The notes under the pieces: model-generated
What the model was told of the DNA's origin: nothing
Databases searched by the model: none
Seen by the model: the letters and a program-made list of their open reading frames with translations, nothing else
Shown: positions 12,677-24,310 of the stretch, one piece after another
Numbering within the stretch: position 1 is the first letter of the stretch
Layout of the letters: every line of letters starts with the position of its first letter
NCBI GenBank assembly: GCA_032622095.1
Contig: CP136068.1
Coordinates: 58,924,025 to 58,988,024, forward strand
DNA: 64,000 nt
Reading direction: 5' to 3'
DNA from: Siphonodentalium dalli
Lineage: Eukaryota > Mollusca > Scaphopoda > Gadilida > Siphonodentaliidae
Translations under genes and position numbers: made by a program

Positions 12677-12975
12677 TTCCGGTGTACGATGAAGTAAACA
12701 CGAGGTTTTCGAGTTCCCGATAAAACCCAGATTTTCGGCAGATTATGTATCTAAACTTAATGGAAACAGGTCAAAGTGAGAGAAATCATTTATGAGAAAC
12801 AGTAACTGTGTTTAAATTGGATATTTGCAACGAGGACTTGGCGTTAATTGGAAATTTAAAAACACTCGGTAAAATAATGACGTCACGGAACTTCGTCGGA
12901 AAGTCCACACAGAGGTAAACACTTGATAATCAGAATAGACTTCCGCCATCGTTTTGTTAAATCAGTTATTCTATA

Positions 12976-13751
12976 ATGACGACGACCAGTAGTGCCACAG
13001 AACAAGTGTCGAATGCTGAATTGAAACAATTAATTGTGAATCTGACGCAGAAAATGGATCATAATTTCGACTTCGTGAAAGAAGAATTCACAAAAACTAG
13101 AAATGAAGTTGACAAAGTTAAATATGAAAGGAAGAGCAGCAACAAATTAATATTGCCTTGGGATCTATCGAGGAAAGAATATCACATATTGAAGAAATTG
13201 TTATTCCTGAACTTGAGGTAAAAATGTTGGCGAAACATGAAGAACTATGGGAAAGAGGCAAGATCCGAGAAGTTCATGATCGGAAGTATAATCTTCTAGT
13301 ATATGGTATTCCTGAAACAAAATCAGAAAATCCATACAGTGTCCCGGAAAAAGTGCTTGTGAATGATTTTAAAATCAATGCTTCAATGGCTGGGAAAATA
13401 ATGGATAGATGTGTGCATGCACATAGACTCCCAGTGGCATTCAAACCAGGCGGAAACATCAGTGCAAAACCCCCAAATCCCTTTAGTATAGTTCTGGCAA
13501 CTGATAGAGACAAGACTGTGATGTTATATGCAACCAATAACCTTGATCCAACTGAAAGAATCACGGTTAGAACAGACTTACCACCTGAAATGAAACGCGA
13601 TAGAGACAGTAAGAGCAATGAAGCCTACAAAATCCGGAAAGAACAGAAAGTAAAAACAAGAATTCGGGTATCTGGGGTGAAAGTACTTCTGGAAGTAAAG
13701 AACACGCATGGGAGATGGGTCGAACCTGATCAAGAAGCAAAAATGGGATGA
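12976..13751 (+). pseudogene. LINE ORF1 with one frameshift
   Basis: The frame starts at ATG 12976 and runs about 80 codons with heptad-like charged and hydrophobic spacing (coiled coil), then shifts by one base between about 13100 and 13137 and continues in another frame to 13751. The second part carries NLLVYGIPE followed by a basic, lysine-rich C-terminal half. That is the layout of the RNA-binding (RRM plus C-terminal) region of L1-type ORF1 proteins, also found in other LINEs. Such proteins coat LINE RNA and chaperone it in the RNP. Total length is about 258 residues. It could belong to a LINE other than the one at 20187, but its place 300 bases downstream of the LINE's 5' boundary supports the link. 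Confidence 0.75.
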
Positions 13752-14240
13752 GAAATCAGACTGAAATAAATCGAACTTAATTACCTCCATTAAATGTTGA
13801 AATTATTGTGATTCTATATGATACTTAAAATATCTTTTTTGAGTAAATATGTATGATACATGTATTACTTACCATTTAGTTTATTACAGATATAATACTA
13901 TCATATATATATATATGTAGCTAATAATTGGTGGGGACATGAGAATTTGTGTTGGGTCTGATGGTAGCCCCGTACTTGTATCAAGGCAACACCACTAGGT
14001 CGAGTCGAGATGCTGGTTTGGGAATGACGTCTGGACTTCATATAAATATGTTCTCGGTTCCGCACTATGTATTCTTGTCAAATTTGTGTCGCACTAAACA
14101 ATTGATTGAAGTTTATGAAATATGTGGTCGTTTAAATTTAAATCAATATATAACTTGAATAGCTTGTTGGAAGTTCGCAGACATGTATATGTACTGATTT
14201 ATTAAAGTACAAACATGTGATTTGATCTTTTCCTCACAAG
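13752..14240. other. Junction zone before the Penelope-like element
   Basis: AT-rich sequence with a short (AT)n tract at about 13898-13916. It probably contains the end of the LINE inter-ORF sequence and the left edge of the inserted material. No recognisable coding content. Confidence 0.4.
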
Positions 14241-14243
14241 ACC

Positions 14244-15649
14244 TTGCATCAATGCACACATGTGCATCTTCTGGTTACATTGGACGTTGTATCCTTATAT
14301 ACGAACATCCCACACGATAGCGGATTGAAAGCAGTGGAACGGAGCTTGATCGATTCGGGTGATAATCTAGTTTCTAACAGAGCTACTGTTGATCTCTGTT
14401 CCTTCATACTAAAACATAATTATTTTACGTTTAACAACGAAATGTGGCTCCAGAAACTGGGAACCAGCATGGGATCGCCCATAGGACCTCAGTATAGCAA
14501 CATATTTATGTCCGACCTGGAGAAGAGATTTCTAGATTCACGTCGTAATAAACCCAAAGCATACTACCGATTCATAGACGACGTATTTATGGTATGGGAC
14601 CATGGAGTTCAAGCGCTGGAGGAGTTTCTGCGTGATTTCAACAAGTGTGTGCCTTCAATTCAACTTAAATGGAGTACTCTGATTCATCTGTAAATTTTCT
14701 TGATGTCACTGTCAAGAGATGTGGAGACACTCTATCTACGACTGTTTACAGAAAACCTACAGACCGATATACATATCTCAACCCCGAAAGTTTCCACCCG
14801 GATCATTGTAAACGATCCGTGATATTTAGTCAAAGTTTGCGATATAATCAGATCAATTCAGATAGTGATGTTCGCGACAACCAACTTTCTCAGCTATCGG
14901 CGGTGTTTCGGGGCCTTGGATACGATAAAAAGGTAATCGACAAACAGATCGACAAGGCGCGGTCGAAAGAGCGGAGTGAATTGATGGAGAGTTCCTCGAA
15001 AGACGAATAGGATCGTGTTCCATTGGTAGTAACTTACCATCCGGAATTAAACAAATTGCGTGGAATCGCGGCTGATCTGCAGAATGTGTTGGCTGAAGAT
15101 GACTATCTCAGTGAGGTGTTCCCCGAGAGGCCAGTTCTTGCCATGCGACAGCCCCCGAACATCCGAAATAAGATTGTGTCGATCCGACTCACCGATGACA
15201 CCGTGAATGGACGTGACAGCGGGACATTTCCATGTCATAGGCCTAGGTGTGGCTTGTGCAAACTCATCTCCAATGATGTCATGCATACTAAGGATGGGAA
15301 GTGATTCACACCAAAAGGAAAAAATTCGTGTACGTCGGCCGGGGTGATATACTACATGACATGTGTTCGTTGCCCCGACATGCATTATATTGGTGAGACT
15401 GGCAATTCTCTAAGCATTAGAGTTAATGGCCATCGACAGGATATCAGGAAACATGATGTGGGATTACCATATGCCCGCCACTTCAACTTACCTGACCATT
15501 CAGTTAAAGACATTCGTCTACATGTATTGTGTGGTGGTCTGCCCGTGCGTGAGCACTGCAGAATCAAAGAGCAACAAATGATAGATGCATTCGGGAGCCT
15601 GCATCTGGGCATCAATAAAGATGCTGACTTTATGGCCAAATGGTTATAA
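14244..15649 (+). pseudogene. Penelope-like element: 5'-truncated RT plus GIY-YIG endonuclease
   Basis: The first segment has RT motif A (TLDVVSLYTNIPH), motif B (GTSMGSPIGPQYSNIFM) and motif C (YRFIDDVFMVW). VNFLDVTV and a basic region follow, then a Cys-rich linker (CHRPRCGLC), then a GIY-YIG endonuclease (VIYYMTC, MHYIGETG, later R and H residues, and a Glu in REHCRIKEQQ). This order is specific to Penelope-like elements with a C-terminal endonuclease. The N-terminal half of the RT is missing. There is one frameshift near 14675 and two in-frame stops (TAG 15008, TGA 15302); otherwise one frame continues to 15649. The copy is inactive. Confidence 0.92.
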
Positions 15650-15860
15650 CTTACTAGATATTATATTGCGCGCCATTTTTATATAAGCAGTGATTACGTC
15701 ACATTACGCGCCATTGCTATAACGTTGCATCTTGTATATGTAACTGTGTAACGTTGTATTATATTCATTGTGAGTGAACTTGAGAAAGGCGAAAGCCGAA
15801 AGCTTGTTCGTATATAAATTTCAAAGGTCTTAACGGTGTTATTTATTATATATATATATA
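15650..15860 (+). other. Penelope-like element 3' untranslated tail
   Basis: About 200 non-coding bases follow the stop. They include GAAAGGCGAAAGCCGAAAGC, a short stem-loop-capable word often seen at Penelope-like 3' ends, and end in an (AT)n run next to the first Helitron-like unit. Confidence 0.5.
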
Positions 15861-16559
15861 GCCGATTTCGATGAAACTTGGTATGAGGGGTTACTTTCGG
15901 CCGTGGAGTGGCATGTGCCTATTAATTTGCCCGTGCGACGTGACCTTGACCTTGAAATCGGGTCATTTCAAGGTCGAACGCCCGAGTATCACGGGATTTC
16001 GATGAAAATTAGTGTCTGGGGATACTTTCGTATGGGGAGTGTTGTAAGCCTATTCGTTTGTCCGTGCGACGTGACATTGACCTTGAAATCGGGTCAATTC
16101 AAGGTAAAATCGCGAATTTTGATGGGATTTCGACGAAATTTGATACGCATGGTTACTTTTGTCCACTGAGTGTTTTGGACGGGTCGAGTCGTGACCCCGA
16201 CCTGACCTTGACCTTCAAAATGATCAATTCGAGGTCAAATCGGGTAAAACCGGATGGATTTCGACGGGTACTTTTGTCGGGTACTTTTGTCCGGGCAGTG
16301 TTTTGGACGGGTCAAATCGTGACCCCACCTGACCTTGACCTTCAAAATGGACAATTCAATGTCAAAGCAGAGGGGAAACAGCCCGTACGGTTTCGACTGG
16401 TACTTTTGTCGGGTACTTTTGTCCGGGCAGTGTTTTGGACGGGTCAAATCGTGACCCCACCTGACCTTGACCTTTAAAATGGACAATTCAAGGTCAAATC
16501 GCGCAATTCGCCGAAAAGCAGAGGGGACACAGCCCGGACGAAGTCGGTCCACCTGCTAG
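15861..16559 (+). mobile_element. Helitron-like unit 1 (5'-truncated)
   Basis: The unit starts abruptly at GCCGATTTCGATGAAAC, a word found inside unit 4 at about 18136, so its 5' part is missing. It contains CGTGACCTTGACC/TTCAAGGTC repeats and ends in a hairpin (GCCCGGACGAAGTCGGTC) about six bases before a terminal CTAG. Rolling-circle Helitrons are known for a 3' hairpin followed by CTRR. No Rep/helicase is encoded; it is non-autonomous. Confidence 0.7.
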
Positions 16560-17368
16560 TCTCTTCTATATATTTTGAGAACTCCTTGTATTCGAGAGAT
16601 AGCCCACACCCTCCGGACCTCAATGATATGATCGTGAATGAGTATTGATATACCCCACTAAACTTTGACAAACACCAGTAATGGTGTGTAGATCATTTAC
16701 ATATCTCTCCTATATATTTTGATACAATCTATCTAATTTACATATCTCTCTTATATATTTATGTTTGTGTGTGTGTTGTACTTCATACAAATCTACGATT
16801 CTCGACCGATCGGGACGAAACTTGGTACGTGTGTGTAGTTTGACCAGGCGGTGGTCGTTGTCGTATTGGCGAGCCCGTGCGACGCCCGTGCAGCGCATGC
16901 GCAGACGAGATCTCGGAAACGGGTGGAGCTATCGACTTGAAATTTGCTATGTGAATGTATCTTGCGCCGGGTACAAATTTTATCGGGTCGCCGAGCCCGT
17001 GCGACGCCCGTGCAGCGCATGCGCAGACGAGATCTCGGAAACGGGTGGAGCTATCGACTTGAAATTTGCTATGTGAATGTATCTTGCGCCGGGTACAAAT
17101 TTGATCGGGTCGCCGAGCCCGTGCGACGCCCGTGCAGCGCATGCGCAGACGAGATCTCGGAAACGGGTGGAGCTATCGACTTGAAATTTGGCATGTGAAT
17201 GTATCTTGCGCCGGGTACAAATTTTCATGCGCAGACCAGATCTCGGAAACTGGTGGAGCTACCGGGTACAAATTTTTCTTATTGAAACGCGTGGAGCTAA
17301 AAATTTAAAAAATATATATATAAATGTCATGTTTCGGACAAGCCGCCGGTGGCGGGCTAACCTGCTAG
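16560..17368 (+). mobile_element. Helitron-like unit 2 with three 122-bp tandem repeats
   Basis: Begins TCTCTTCTATATATTTTG directly after the CTAG of unit 1 and ends in CTAG at 17365. Inside, GAGCCCGTGCGACG starts at 16871, 16993 and 17115, an exact 122-base period. The 3' hairpin is AGCCGCC-GGT-GGCGGGCT, a different sequence from that of unit 1 but a similar fold at the same distance from CTAG. A second internal TATATATTTTG start near 16709 suggests a truncated unit is nested here. Open frames are repeat translations. Confidence 0.75.
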
Positions 17369-18048
17369 TCTCATATATATTTTGAAGACCTCTGTCTGTA
17401 TGTATGTTTGTCTGTCTGTCATTAATACAAATCTACGATTCTCGACCGATCGGGACGAAACTTGGTACGTGAGTGTAGTTTGACCAGGCGGTCGTCGTTG
17501 TCGTATTGGCGAGCCCGTGCGGCGCCCGCTTCGCGCATGCGCAGACGAGATCTCGGAAACGGGTCGAGCTATCGACTTGAAATTTGCTATGTGAATGTAT
17601 CTTGCCCCGGATGCGAATTTTATCGGGTCGCCGAGCCCGTGCGGCGCCCGCTTCGCGCATGTGCAGACGAGATATCGGAAACGGGTGGAGCTATCGACTT
17701 GAAATTTGCTATGTGAATGAATCTTGCCCCGGATACGAATTTTATCGAGTCGCCGAACCCGTGCGACGCCAGCTTCGCGCATGCGCAGACGAGATCTCGG
17801 AAACTGGTGGAGCTATCGACTTGAAATTTGGTATGTGAATGTATCTTGCCCCGGATACGAATTTTATCGGATCGCCGAGCCCGTGCGACGCCATCTTCGC
17901 GCATGCGCAGACCACATCTCGGAAACGAGTAGAGCTATCGACTTGAAATTTGGTTTTTGAATAGCCCGGACAACGTCGGGCTGGGTAGAGCTATCGACTT
18001 GAAATTTGGTTTTTGAATAGCCCGGACAACGTCGGGCTCATCGGCTAG
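17369..18048 (+). mobile_element. Helitron-like unit 3 with four 122-bp tandem repeats
   Basis: Begins TCTCATATATATTTTGAAG right after the CTAG of unit 2 and ends in CTAG at 18045. GAGCCCGTGC-type words start at 17511, 17633, 17755 and 17877, again every 122 bases. The terminal segment GCCCGGACAACGTCGGGC (stem GCCCGAC/GTCGGGC with one mismatch) is itself duplicated at about 17963 and 18019. Confidence 0.78.
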
Positions 18049-19358
18049 TCTATTATATATTTTGGGAAATCTGTGTGTGTGTGTGTGTGTGTGTCTGTCT
18101 GTCTGTGTGTTCGCGATGGACTCGAAAACGGCCGAGCCGATTTCGATGAAACTTGGTATGTGAAGGTACGTTCGGCCGGGGAGTGCCATGGGCCTATTAA
18201 TTTGCCCGTGTGACGTGACCTTGACCTTGAAATCGGGTCATTTCAAGGTCGAACGCCCGAGTATCACGGGATTTCGATGAAAATTAGTGTCTAGGGATAT
18301 ACTTTCGTATGGGGAGTGTCGTAAGCCTATTCGTTTGCCCGTGCGACGTGACATTGACCTTGAAATCGGGTCAATTCAAGGTCAAATCGCGAATTTTTAT
18401 GGGATTTCGACGAAATTTGATACGTGGGGTTACTTTTGTCCACTGAGTGTTTTGGACGGGTCGAGTCGTGACCCCGACCTGACCTTGACCTTAAAAATTA
18501 TCAATTCGAGGTCAAATCGGGTAAAACCGGATGGATTTCGACGGGTAATTTTGTCCGGGCAGTGTTTTGGACGGGTCAAATCGTGACCCCACCTGACCTT
18601 GACCTTAAAAATGGACAATTCAAGATCAAATCGCGCAATTCGCCGAAAAGCAGAGGGGAAACAGCCCGGACCAATTCAAGGTCAAATCGGGTAAAACCGG
18701 ATGGATTTCGACGGGTACTTTTGTTGGGTACTTTTGTCCGGGCAGTGTTTTGGACGGGTCAAATCGTGACCCCACCTGACCTTGACCTTCAAAATGGACA
18801 ATTCACGGTCAAATCGCGCAATTCGCCGAAAAGCAGAGGGGAAACAGCCCGGACCTATTAATTTGCCGGTGCGACGTGACCTTGACCTTGAAATCGGGTC
18901 ATTTCAAGGTCGAACGCCCGAGTATCGCGGGATTTCGATGAAAATTAGTGTCTAGGGATACTTTCGTATGGGGAGTGTCGTAAGCCTATTCGTTTGCCCG
19001 TGCGACGTGACCTTGACCTTGAAATCGGGTCAATTCAATGTCAAATCGCGAATTTTGACGGGATTACGACGAAATTTGATATGTATGGTTACTTTTGTCC
19101 ACTGAGTGTTTTGGACTGGTCCAATCGTGACCCCGACCTGACCTTGACCTTAAAAATGATCAATTCGAGGTTAAATCGGGTCAAATCGGATGGATTTCGA
19201 TGGGTACTTTTGTCGGGTACTTTTGTCCGGGCAGTGTTTTGGACGGGTCAAATCGTGACCCACCTGACCTTGACCTTCAAAATGGACAAGGTCAGATCGC
19301 GCAATTCGCCGAAAAGCAGAGGGGAAACAGCCCTGACGAAGTCGGGTCCACCTGCTAG
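18049..19358 (+). mobile_element. Helitron-like unit 4 with GACGGGTCAAATC minisatellite
   Basis: Begins TCTATTATATATTTTGGG after the CTAG of unit 3, followed by a (TG)n/(TCTG)n stretch and CCGATTTCGATGAAACTTGG. Its body is the reverse complement of the minisatellite at 3150-3625 and 6395-7420, with internal duplication (CATTTCAAGGTCGAACGCCC at about 18240 and 18900). It ends in the hairpin CCCTGACGAAGTCGGG and CTAG at 19355, before an (AT)n tract. Confidence 0.78.
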
Positions 19359-20186
19359 TATATATATATACACGTATATTAATACATATGTCCGGTGGAT
19401 GGACAATATCAGAAAGATGTGACGGTCTTGGCTTTTATAGCTGCAGATACATATTTATCGTATAATTAGCTTTGTTTATCAAGACTTTGTCTCTATAATA
19501 AGAAACACCAATTTCAAGGTAATTCTAGTAAATGAAACTAGTAACAGTGAAATTCAAATGGATGAGGTAACATAACCGTTTCATTGTGAATATCTTTTAA
19601 GAATTTCTTGAAAGATGTTCATGGTTAGAATATTCAAAGGGCAACGCAGTTGCAAATTTATATTGTGTTTAGCCAAGGTGCCTTCAGGACCTGATACAAG
19701 TTTTTCATGTCAGCACTATATACGTGTATATGTATGTATTGTGACAACATTTCTTCTCAAAATTTGTGTCTAAACAAGAAACACACCTATTTCCAAGGTA
19801 ATTTAAAATCAATTTTATTAGTAACAGATATAAAACTCAAAGCATATAATGGAACTTCAATATGGATTATGGATAAGATAATTGACCTGTCTCTTCATGA
19901 ATATTTAAAATACAATTGCTTCAGCAAATTTTACGTTCAATGATGTGTTTGGCGAAATTCTGGGTTAGGGATTAGGGATAAAGATAAATGGTGCAATTTT
20001 TATGCACACTGGTGAGAAATCAAATATGTTTTGTGTTCATTATTATTTATCTTTATTTTCTGGCTTTGGGCTCCCGTGGTTTACCTGGATCACATTCTTA
20101 TTTTCATATAAACAACATTGCATGCTATTTTACCATAACTACAGTTGCTACCTATCTTTTCATATTACATTAATTTACTATAGATA
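19359..20186 (+). other. LINE sequence upstream of ORF2; no separate gene seen
   Basis: AT-rich. Two diverged stretches near 19490 and 19770 share AAGAAACACxx..TTTC(C)AAGGTAAT, a possible old local duplication. It probably represents the CR1/L2-like LINE between ORF1 and ORF2. No credible reading frame. Confidence 0.4.
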
Positions 20187-22042
20187 ATGGCTGAACTAAT
20201 TACGTTAAAGTTCGATGAGATAGAGAATCACAACAAATTTAATTTCAAGGAAACATATAAATTTAAAAATTGTCGAAAAACAGAGTTTGACGATAACCAA
20301 ATTAATGGTTAACCAACAACTCACTACTATTCACCAGATGAATACCATAGAGTAACTAAAACAAAGAGCAATATATCCTTGTTTAACCTAAATTGTCAAA
20401 GTCTTAATGCTAATTGGGATTCATTTAACACACTTATGTTTGAACTTCAAAATAATACTGGAAAATATTAGAGCACCAGATAATATTGATTTTTCTATGG
20501 AAGGGTATCATCCATTGATAAGGAAATGTAGGCCGGTAGATGACGACTCCAGGGGAGGAGTTGGAATGTTTATAAGATCTGACTTAAACTATAAGGTAAG
20601 AGATGACTTATCAGTTTTATCCCACATGTGTTCGAATCTCTTTTCATTGAAATAATTGAACCAACTAGGAAATCCTATATAACTGGTATTATTTATAGAC
20701 CTAATTCTCAACCAAAAGCAGATATAGACATATTTATTAAATCAATGAAAGAAATTATGAGTAGAATAAAATCTGAAAACAAAATAAGTTTTTTAATGGG
20801 GGATTATAATATAGACCTCCTGAAATTTGGACAACACGTTAAAACAAATGAATTTATTGATGCAGTAATCACAGATGGATTTATGCCTACTATTCTCAAA
20901 CCCACACGTGTAACATCACATTCAGCAACCCTTATTGACCAGATACTCTCAAATGATCCAGTTAATGAATTTCAATCTGGAATAATAATAACAGATGTGA
21001 GTGACCACTTTGCAACATTTTAACGCCAAATAGATACCTCCAAAATGCCAAAATGTGGCTGTGAATTCATTTGGAATAGGATCTTTGATGAAGATAACAT
21101 ATCTTGTTTTAAGCGATCGCTATCATCTACAGACTTTGAAATAATTTTGCAATCCTCATCTGTAGATGAGTCATACCAAACATTCATGGAAGTCTACACA
21201 AATGCTTATAACATTGCCTTTCCGCTAAAAAAACTAACAAAAAATACCAAAAACAACAGCCATGGATGACCAAAGGCATATTGCAGTCGTCAATAGAAAA
21301 AGGAAAAGTATATAGAAAACAATTGAGGTCTCCAACAGGCATCAATATAGAAAACTACAAAAACTACTGTCGATACTTTAATCGCGTCAAAAGATATATA
21401 AAAAAAGATTATTATAATAGTAGGCTACATATGTATAATAGTGATATGAAGAAAACATGGGATATTCTGAGGGAAGTTATACAGCATTCAAATAAAAAGC
21501 TGAAGTACCCCCAAAGTTTTAACATTGATGGTAAACAAATACATAACAGGTATCAAATAGCAAAAGAATTTAACAATTTCTTCTCAACTATTGGATTGCG
21601 AGAAGCATAAAAAATTTATAAAAACGTGGATCATGACTTTACACATTATCTTGATGAACCAACATCTAATAGTATGTTTATGAGACCAACAAACATTGAA
21701 GAATTGTATAACATTGTGAAAAATATGAAAAATAAGACTAGTAAGGATAATAGTGGAATAACAACAAGTCGTCTTAAAGAAACTATAAGTGAAATATCTA
21801 CACCTCTATGCCATATAATAAATCTATCATTTGAAAAGGGTATTGTTCATAGGGACATGAAAATAGCCAGAATTATACCACTATTCAAATCCAATAAAAA
21901 AAACTCTAGTTGAAAATTATCGTCCAATTAGTATACTTCCAATATTTTCAAAGCTACTTGAGAAAGACGTTTGCAGTCGTTTAACGGAATACTTTGATAA
22001 TAAATTCTACAATCACCAATATGGGTTTCGTAAAGGTCGCTC
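20187..22042 (+). pseudogene. CR1/L2-like LINE ORF2, 5' part (APE endonuclease and RT start)
   Basis: An ATG at 20187 opens a leader of about 40 codons that ends in a stop. The APE-type endonuclease then begins near 20370 (SLFNLNCQSLNANWDSF), continues through a frameshift near 20640, and shows LMGDYNIDLL and DVSDHFATF, the catalytic Asp/Asn and Asp-His motifs. After further shifts, RT begins (NKTSKDNSGITTSRLKE, IIPLFKS, NYRPISILPIFSKLLEK, QYGFRKGRS). The frame is cut at the RT finger region by the TIR element starting at 22043 and resumes after 40821. APE endonucleases nick the target for target-primed reverse transcription. Confidence 0.88.
22037..22042. repeat. Left 6-bp TSD (TCGCTC) of the 18.8-kb element
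   Basis: TCGCTC directly precedes TATGGGCAGCC. The identical six bases follow the opposite end at 40816-40821. Confidence 0.9.
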
Positions 22043-22265
22043 TATGGGCAGCCATTCGGTCGGAAATTACATGAAATAAAAGTTAATGGTGGTTTGTGAA
22101 AACAATAGTCTAGATTTTCAAACCAATATTCTCTATTTTCAAACCAATAAACGTTCTTGGATTCAATAAGAGACAGTTCCGTTTTAATAGATATAGATTC
22201 GTAATCAATGTTGACCGATGCGAAAATAATGTTCTATTTTAATTTCATAGTATTCATTGTTCAAC

Positions 22266-23344
22266 CACAGTCCTAGGAATCACTGTCCATGTAATATTAA
22301 ATTTGATTAAAATATAACAAATAGATATATTACCTCTACTATACAGATATAACTACCAGTTAGGCAACATCAGATTTTGTTATTATGCAAACAATCATCT
22401 GATTGGCTAAAAACACCCACTGTCATCTATCACTAAAACGAACAATTCGATTTTTCGTTCGAATAAAATGCATTTATCTCCCCACATTTGACATGTGACA
22501 ATTAAGTTAATTGTTCTTAATGCGCTCGTTGGGTCATATCAACTCTACCTTGTCTGAGTTGTACATAAATCGTAATTTTCCATCCAAATATTCACATTGA
22601 ATAACTGTCGGCTATAATCTAGTAACGTAATTCTGCAAAACTGTTAAAAACAGGAAGTTATCAATCCAGTTACCTATTACACATTCATTATTTAAAATTT
22701 GCAGCCAAACCCAGCGCGAGTTATCTCCCATTGCCCCTCTTGAGATGCGGTGCTAACCGGGAGCTTGGAATATAAAATTTGCTTTCACATCTCAATGAAT
22801 CAACCACCCCTAGGGCCCTACTTGAAAATATAGATATATTAGTTTGAGATTGTCATTTCTACATTTCTCTAGTAATGAGAATGAGTTAAAATGTGTACTT
22901 AGTAGTGTCTGTTTACTCACATCCGTAATCCCTTTTATTCGGATTATCACCGGTTGGCTATACGTGAACGAACTATTTACAGATTGGGTGGTTTTCTCAG
23001 AAATGATTAGGAATCCCCGACAGTTAGACTTGAATGAATATTCGAGGAACTAACATACATTTTCTGGTAAGTGGGTAAAGATAGAAACAATCTGAATACA
23101 CCAGCGTGTCAAGAAAAAAATACGGAATATGATGATATAAACTCAGAAAGCGGGAATGTTTGTGTGGCATAAAAAATTGTACTCTTGTAATTTCGTTCAA
23201 ATCATCTACCAATGAAAATGCAGAACACAAAATTTTTACTTGCCAAACTGGTCTTTATATTAATATAATAACATAATATAATATATTGATTTAATATTAT
23301 TAAATAATATTTTATTCAACTAACAGTGATTCCTAGGGACTGTG
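22266..23344. mobile_element. Nested non-autonomous TIR element
   Basis: The ends are CACAGTCCTAGGAATCACTG and, inverted, CACAGTCCCTAGGAATCACTG (one base indel). GTTCAAC flanks both sides (22259-22265 and 23345-23351). The uninterrupted right arm of the host TIR has a single GTTCAAC at the matching place, which confirms the insertion site. If the TIR starts one base earlier (CCACAG), the duplication is TTCAA instead. No transposase; the superfamily is unclear. Confidence 0.82.
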
Positions 23345-23433
23345 GTTCAACTAATATATAATAACACACAATTAGTAAGATTCGCTCATATTCAATGAAC
23401 GTACATTCCGTTTCAATAGCCATATATTCTTAA

Positions 23434-24016
23434 AGGGGTACTGTACGCCACATGTTGTTGTTGGTTTCTATAGTCTCCGAGTCGGAGAATAAGGTAACAA
23501 TTTTTCCATTATTTGAAAGTCTGTTGAGTACGAAGTCATGTTACGGATGACAAATTTACCGGATTGCAAAATTACAAATTGTCGTTGTCGAGTAATTTTT
23601 GTAAAGTTTTCAACCAAATGAATCAAATAAAAGTTATATTATATGCATACTAGTCCCATATAATCATTTAAGTTATTGTATCGTCGCTAGTCAGTGAGTG
23701 GCTTGGGTGTTCTCCCTGTATCATCATAATATTTTAAGCAATCGTGTGTGCGATCGGTTTAAAAATCCAGTATCCCTCAATTACTATTTTTGATTACGGT
23801 AATTCGTAATTTAATTGACGCCATTTTATGGCTCCAGTCATAAATTCAATTTATATCAAATTATTAACTTTTAAATTATTAAATTTTAAGATAGCCTATT
23901 AACCTGAGCGTTTACAGAATACATCTTCGACTCAAATTACTTATGTTTCTATATATTATCGATATTAGATCGTTGTTGTCACCGGAAATTTAATGAAAAT
24001 GGCGTACAGTACCCCT
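23434..24016. mobile_element. TTAA-flanked MITE, AGGGGTACTGTACG family, copy 1
   Basis: The ends are AGGGGTACTGTACGCCA and TGGCGTACAGTACCCCT, a 17-base perfect inverted repeat. TTAA lies directly outside both (23430-23433 and 24017-24020), and the empty site in the opposite arm of the host element has one TTAA. A TTAA duplication is the hallmark of piggyBac transposition. The body is non-coding. A second copy lies at 51677-52268. Confidence 0.9.
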
Positions 24017-24310
24017 TTAAACAATAAAGATATTTCAAACCAATAGACGATTTCCCACGATCAATGATTATCGTTATAAAACTAATAGACCTTATTGTCA
24101 TTCTTATATTTAATAGATATAAATTATCACCACTGCACAATTAACGTTCGTATTCGAATCAATATCTAATAGCGGAATCAACTATTTCCGGTGAAACCAA
24201 TGACTAAAAATGCAGAATTAATGGACAAGTCTACAGAATTAATAGATTCCGTTTACAAACCAATGAACAATTCTTGAATTACTAGTTAATTTTCGAATTA
24301 ACGCTAGGAG

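Larger units (their letters stand above)
22043..24310 (+). repeat. Left terminal inverted repeat, interrupted twice
   Basis: Homologous to the reverse complement of 40197-40815 in three pieces: 22043-22265, 23345-23433 and 24017 to about 24310. The gaps are the two nested TIR elements. Shared words include CAATAAGAGACAGTTCCGTT, AGATATAGATTCGTAATCAA and ACGATTATCATTG-like pieces. The arms differ by substitutions, and each arm has repeated sub-blocks beginning TTCAAACCAATA. Confidence 0.85.

Noticed and set aside
12210-12690. Open frames rich in SNVRALAFERA-type repeats as a coding gene
   Set aside because: They are translations of the TTCGAA palindrome array in several frames, with no start context or domain.
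16765-17960. Overlapping 60-140-codon frames on both strands as genes
   Set aside because: All are translations of the 122-bp tandem repeats inside Helitron-like units.
20002-20060. HTGEK word as a C2H2 zinc-finger linker
   Set aside because: An isolated five-residue match with no flanking C-x2-C/H-x3-H pattern; AT-rich LINE spacer.
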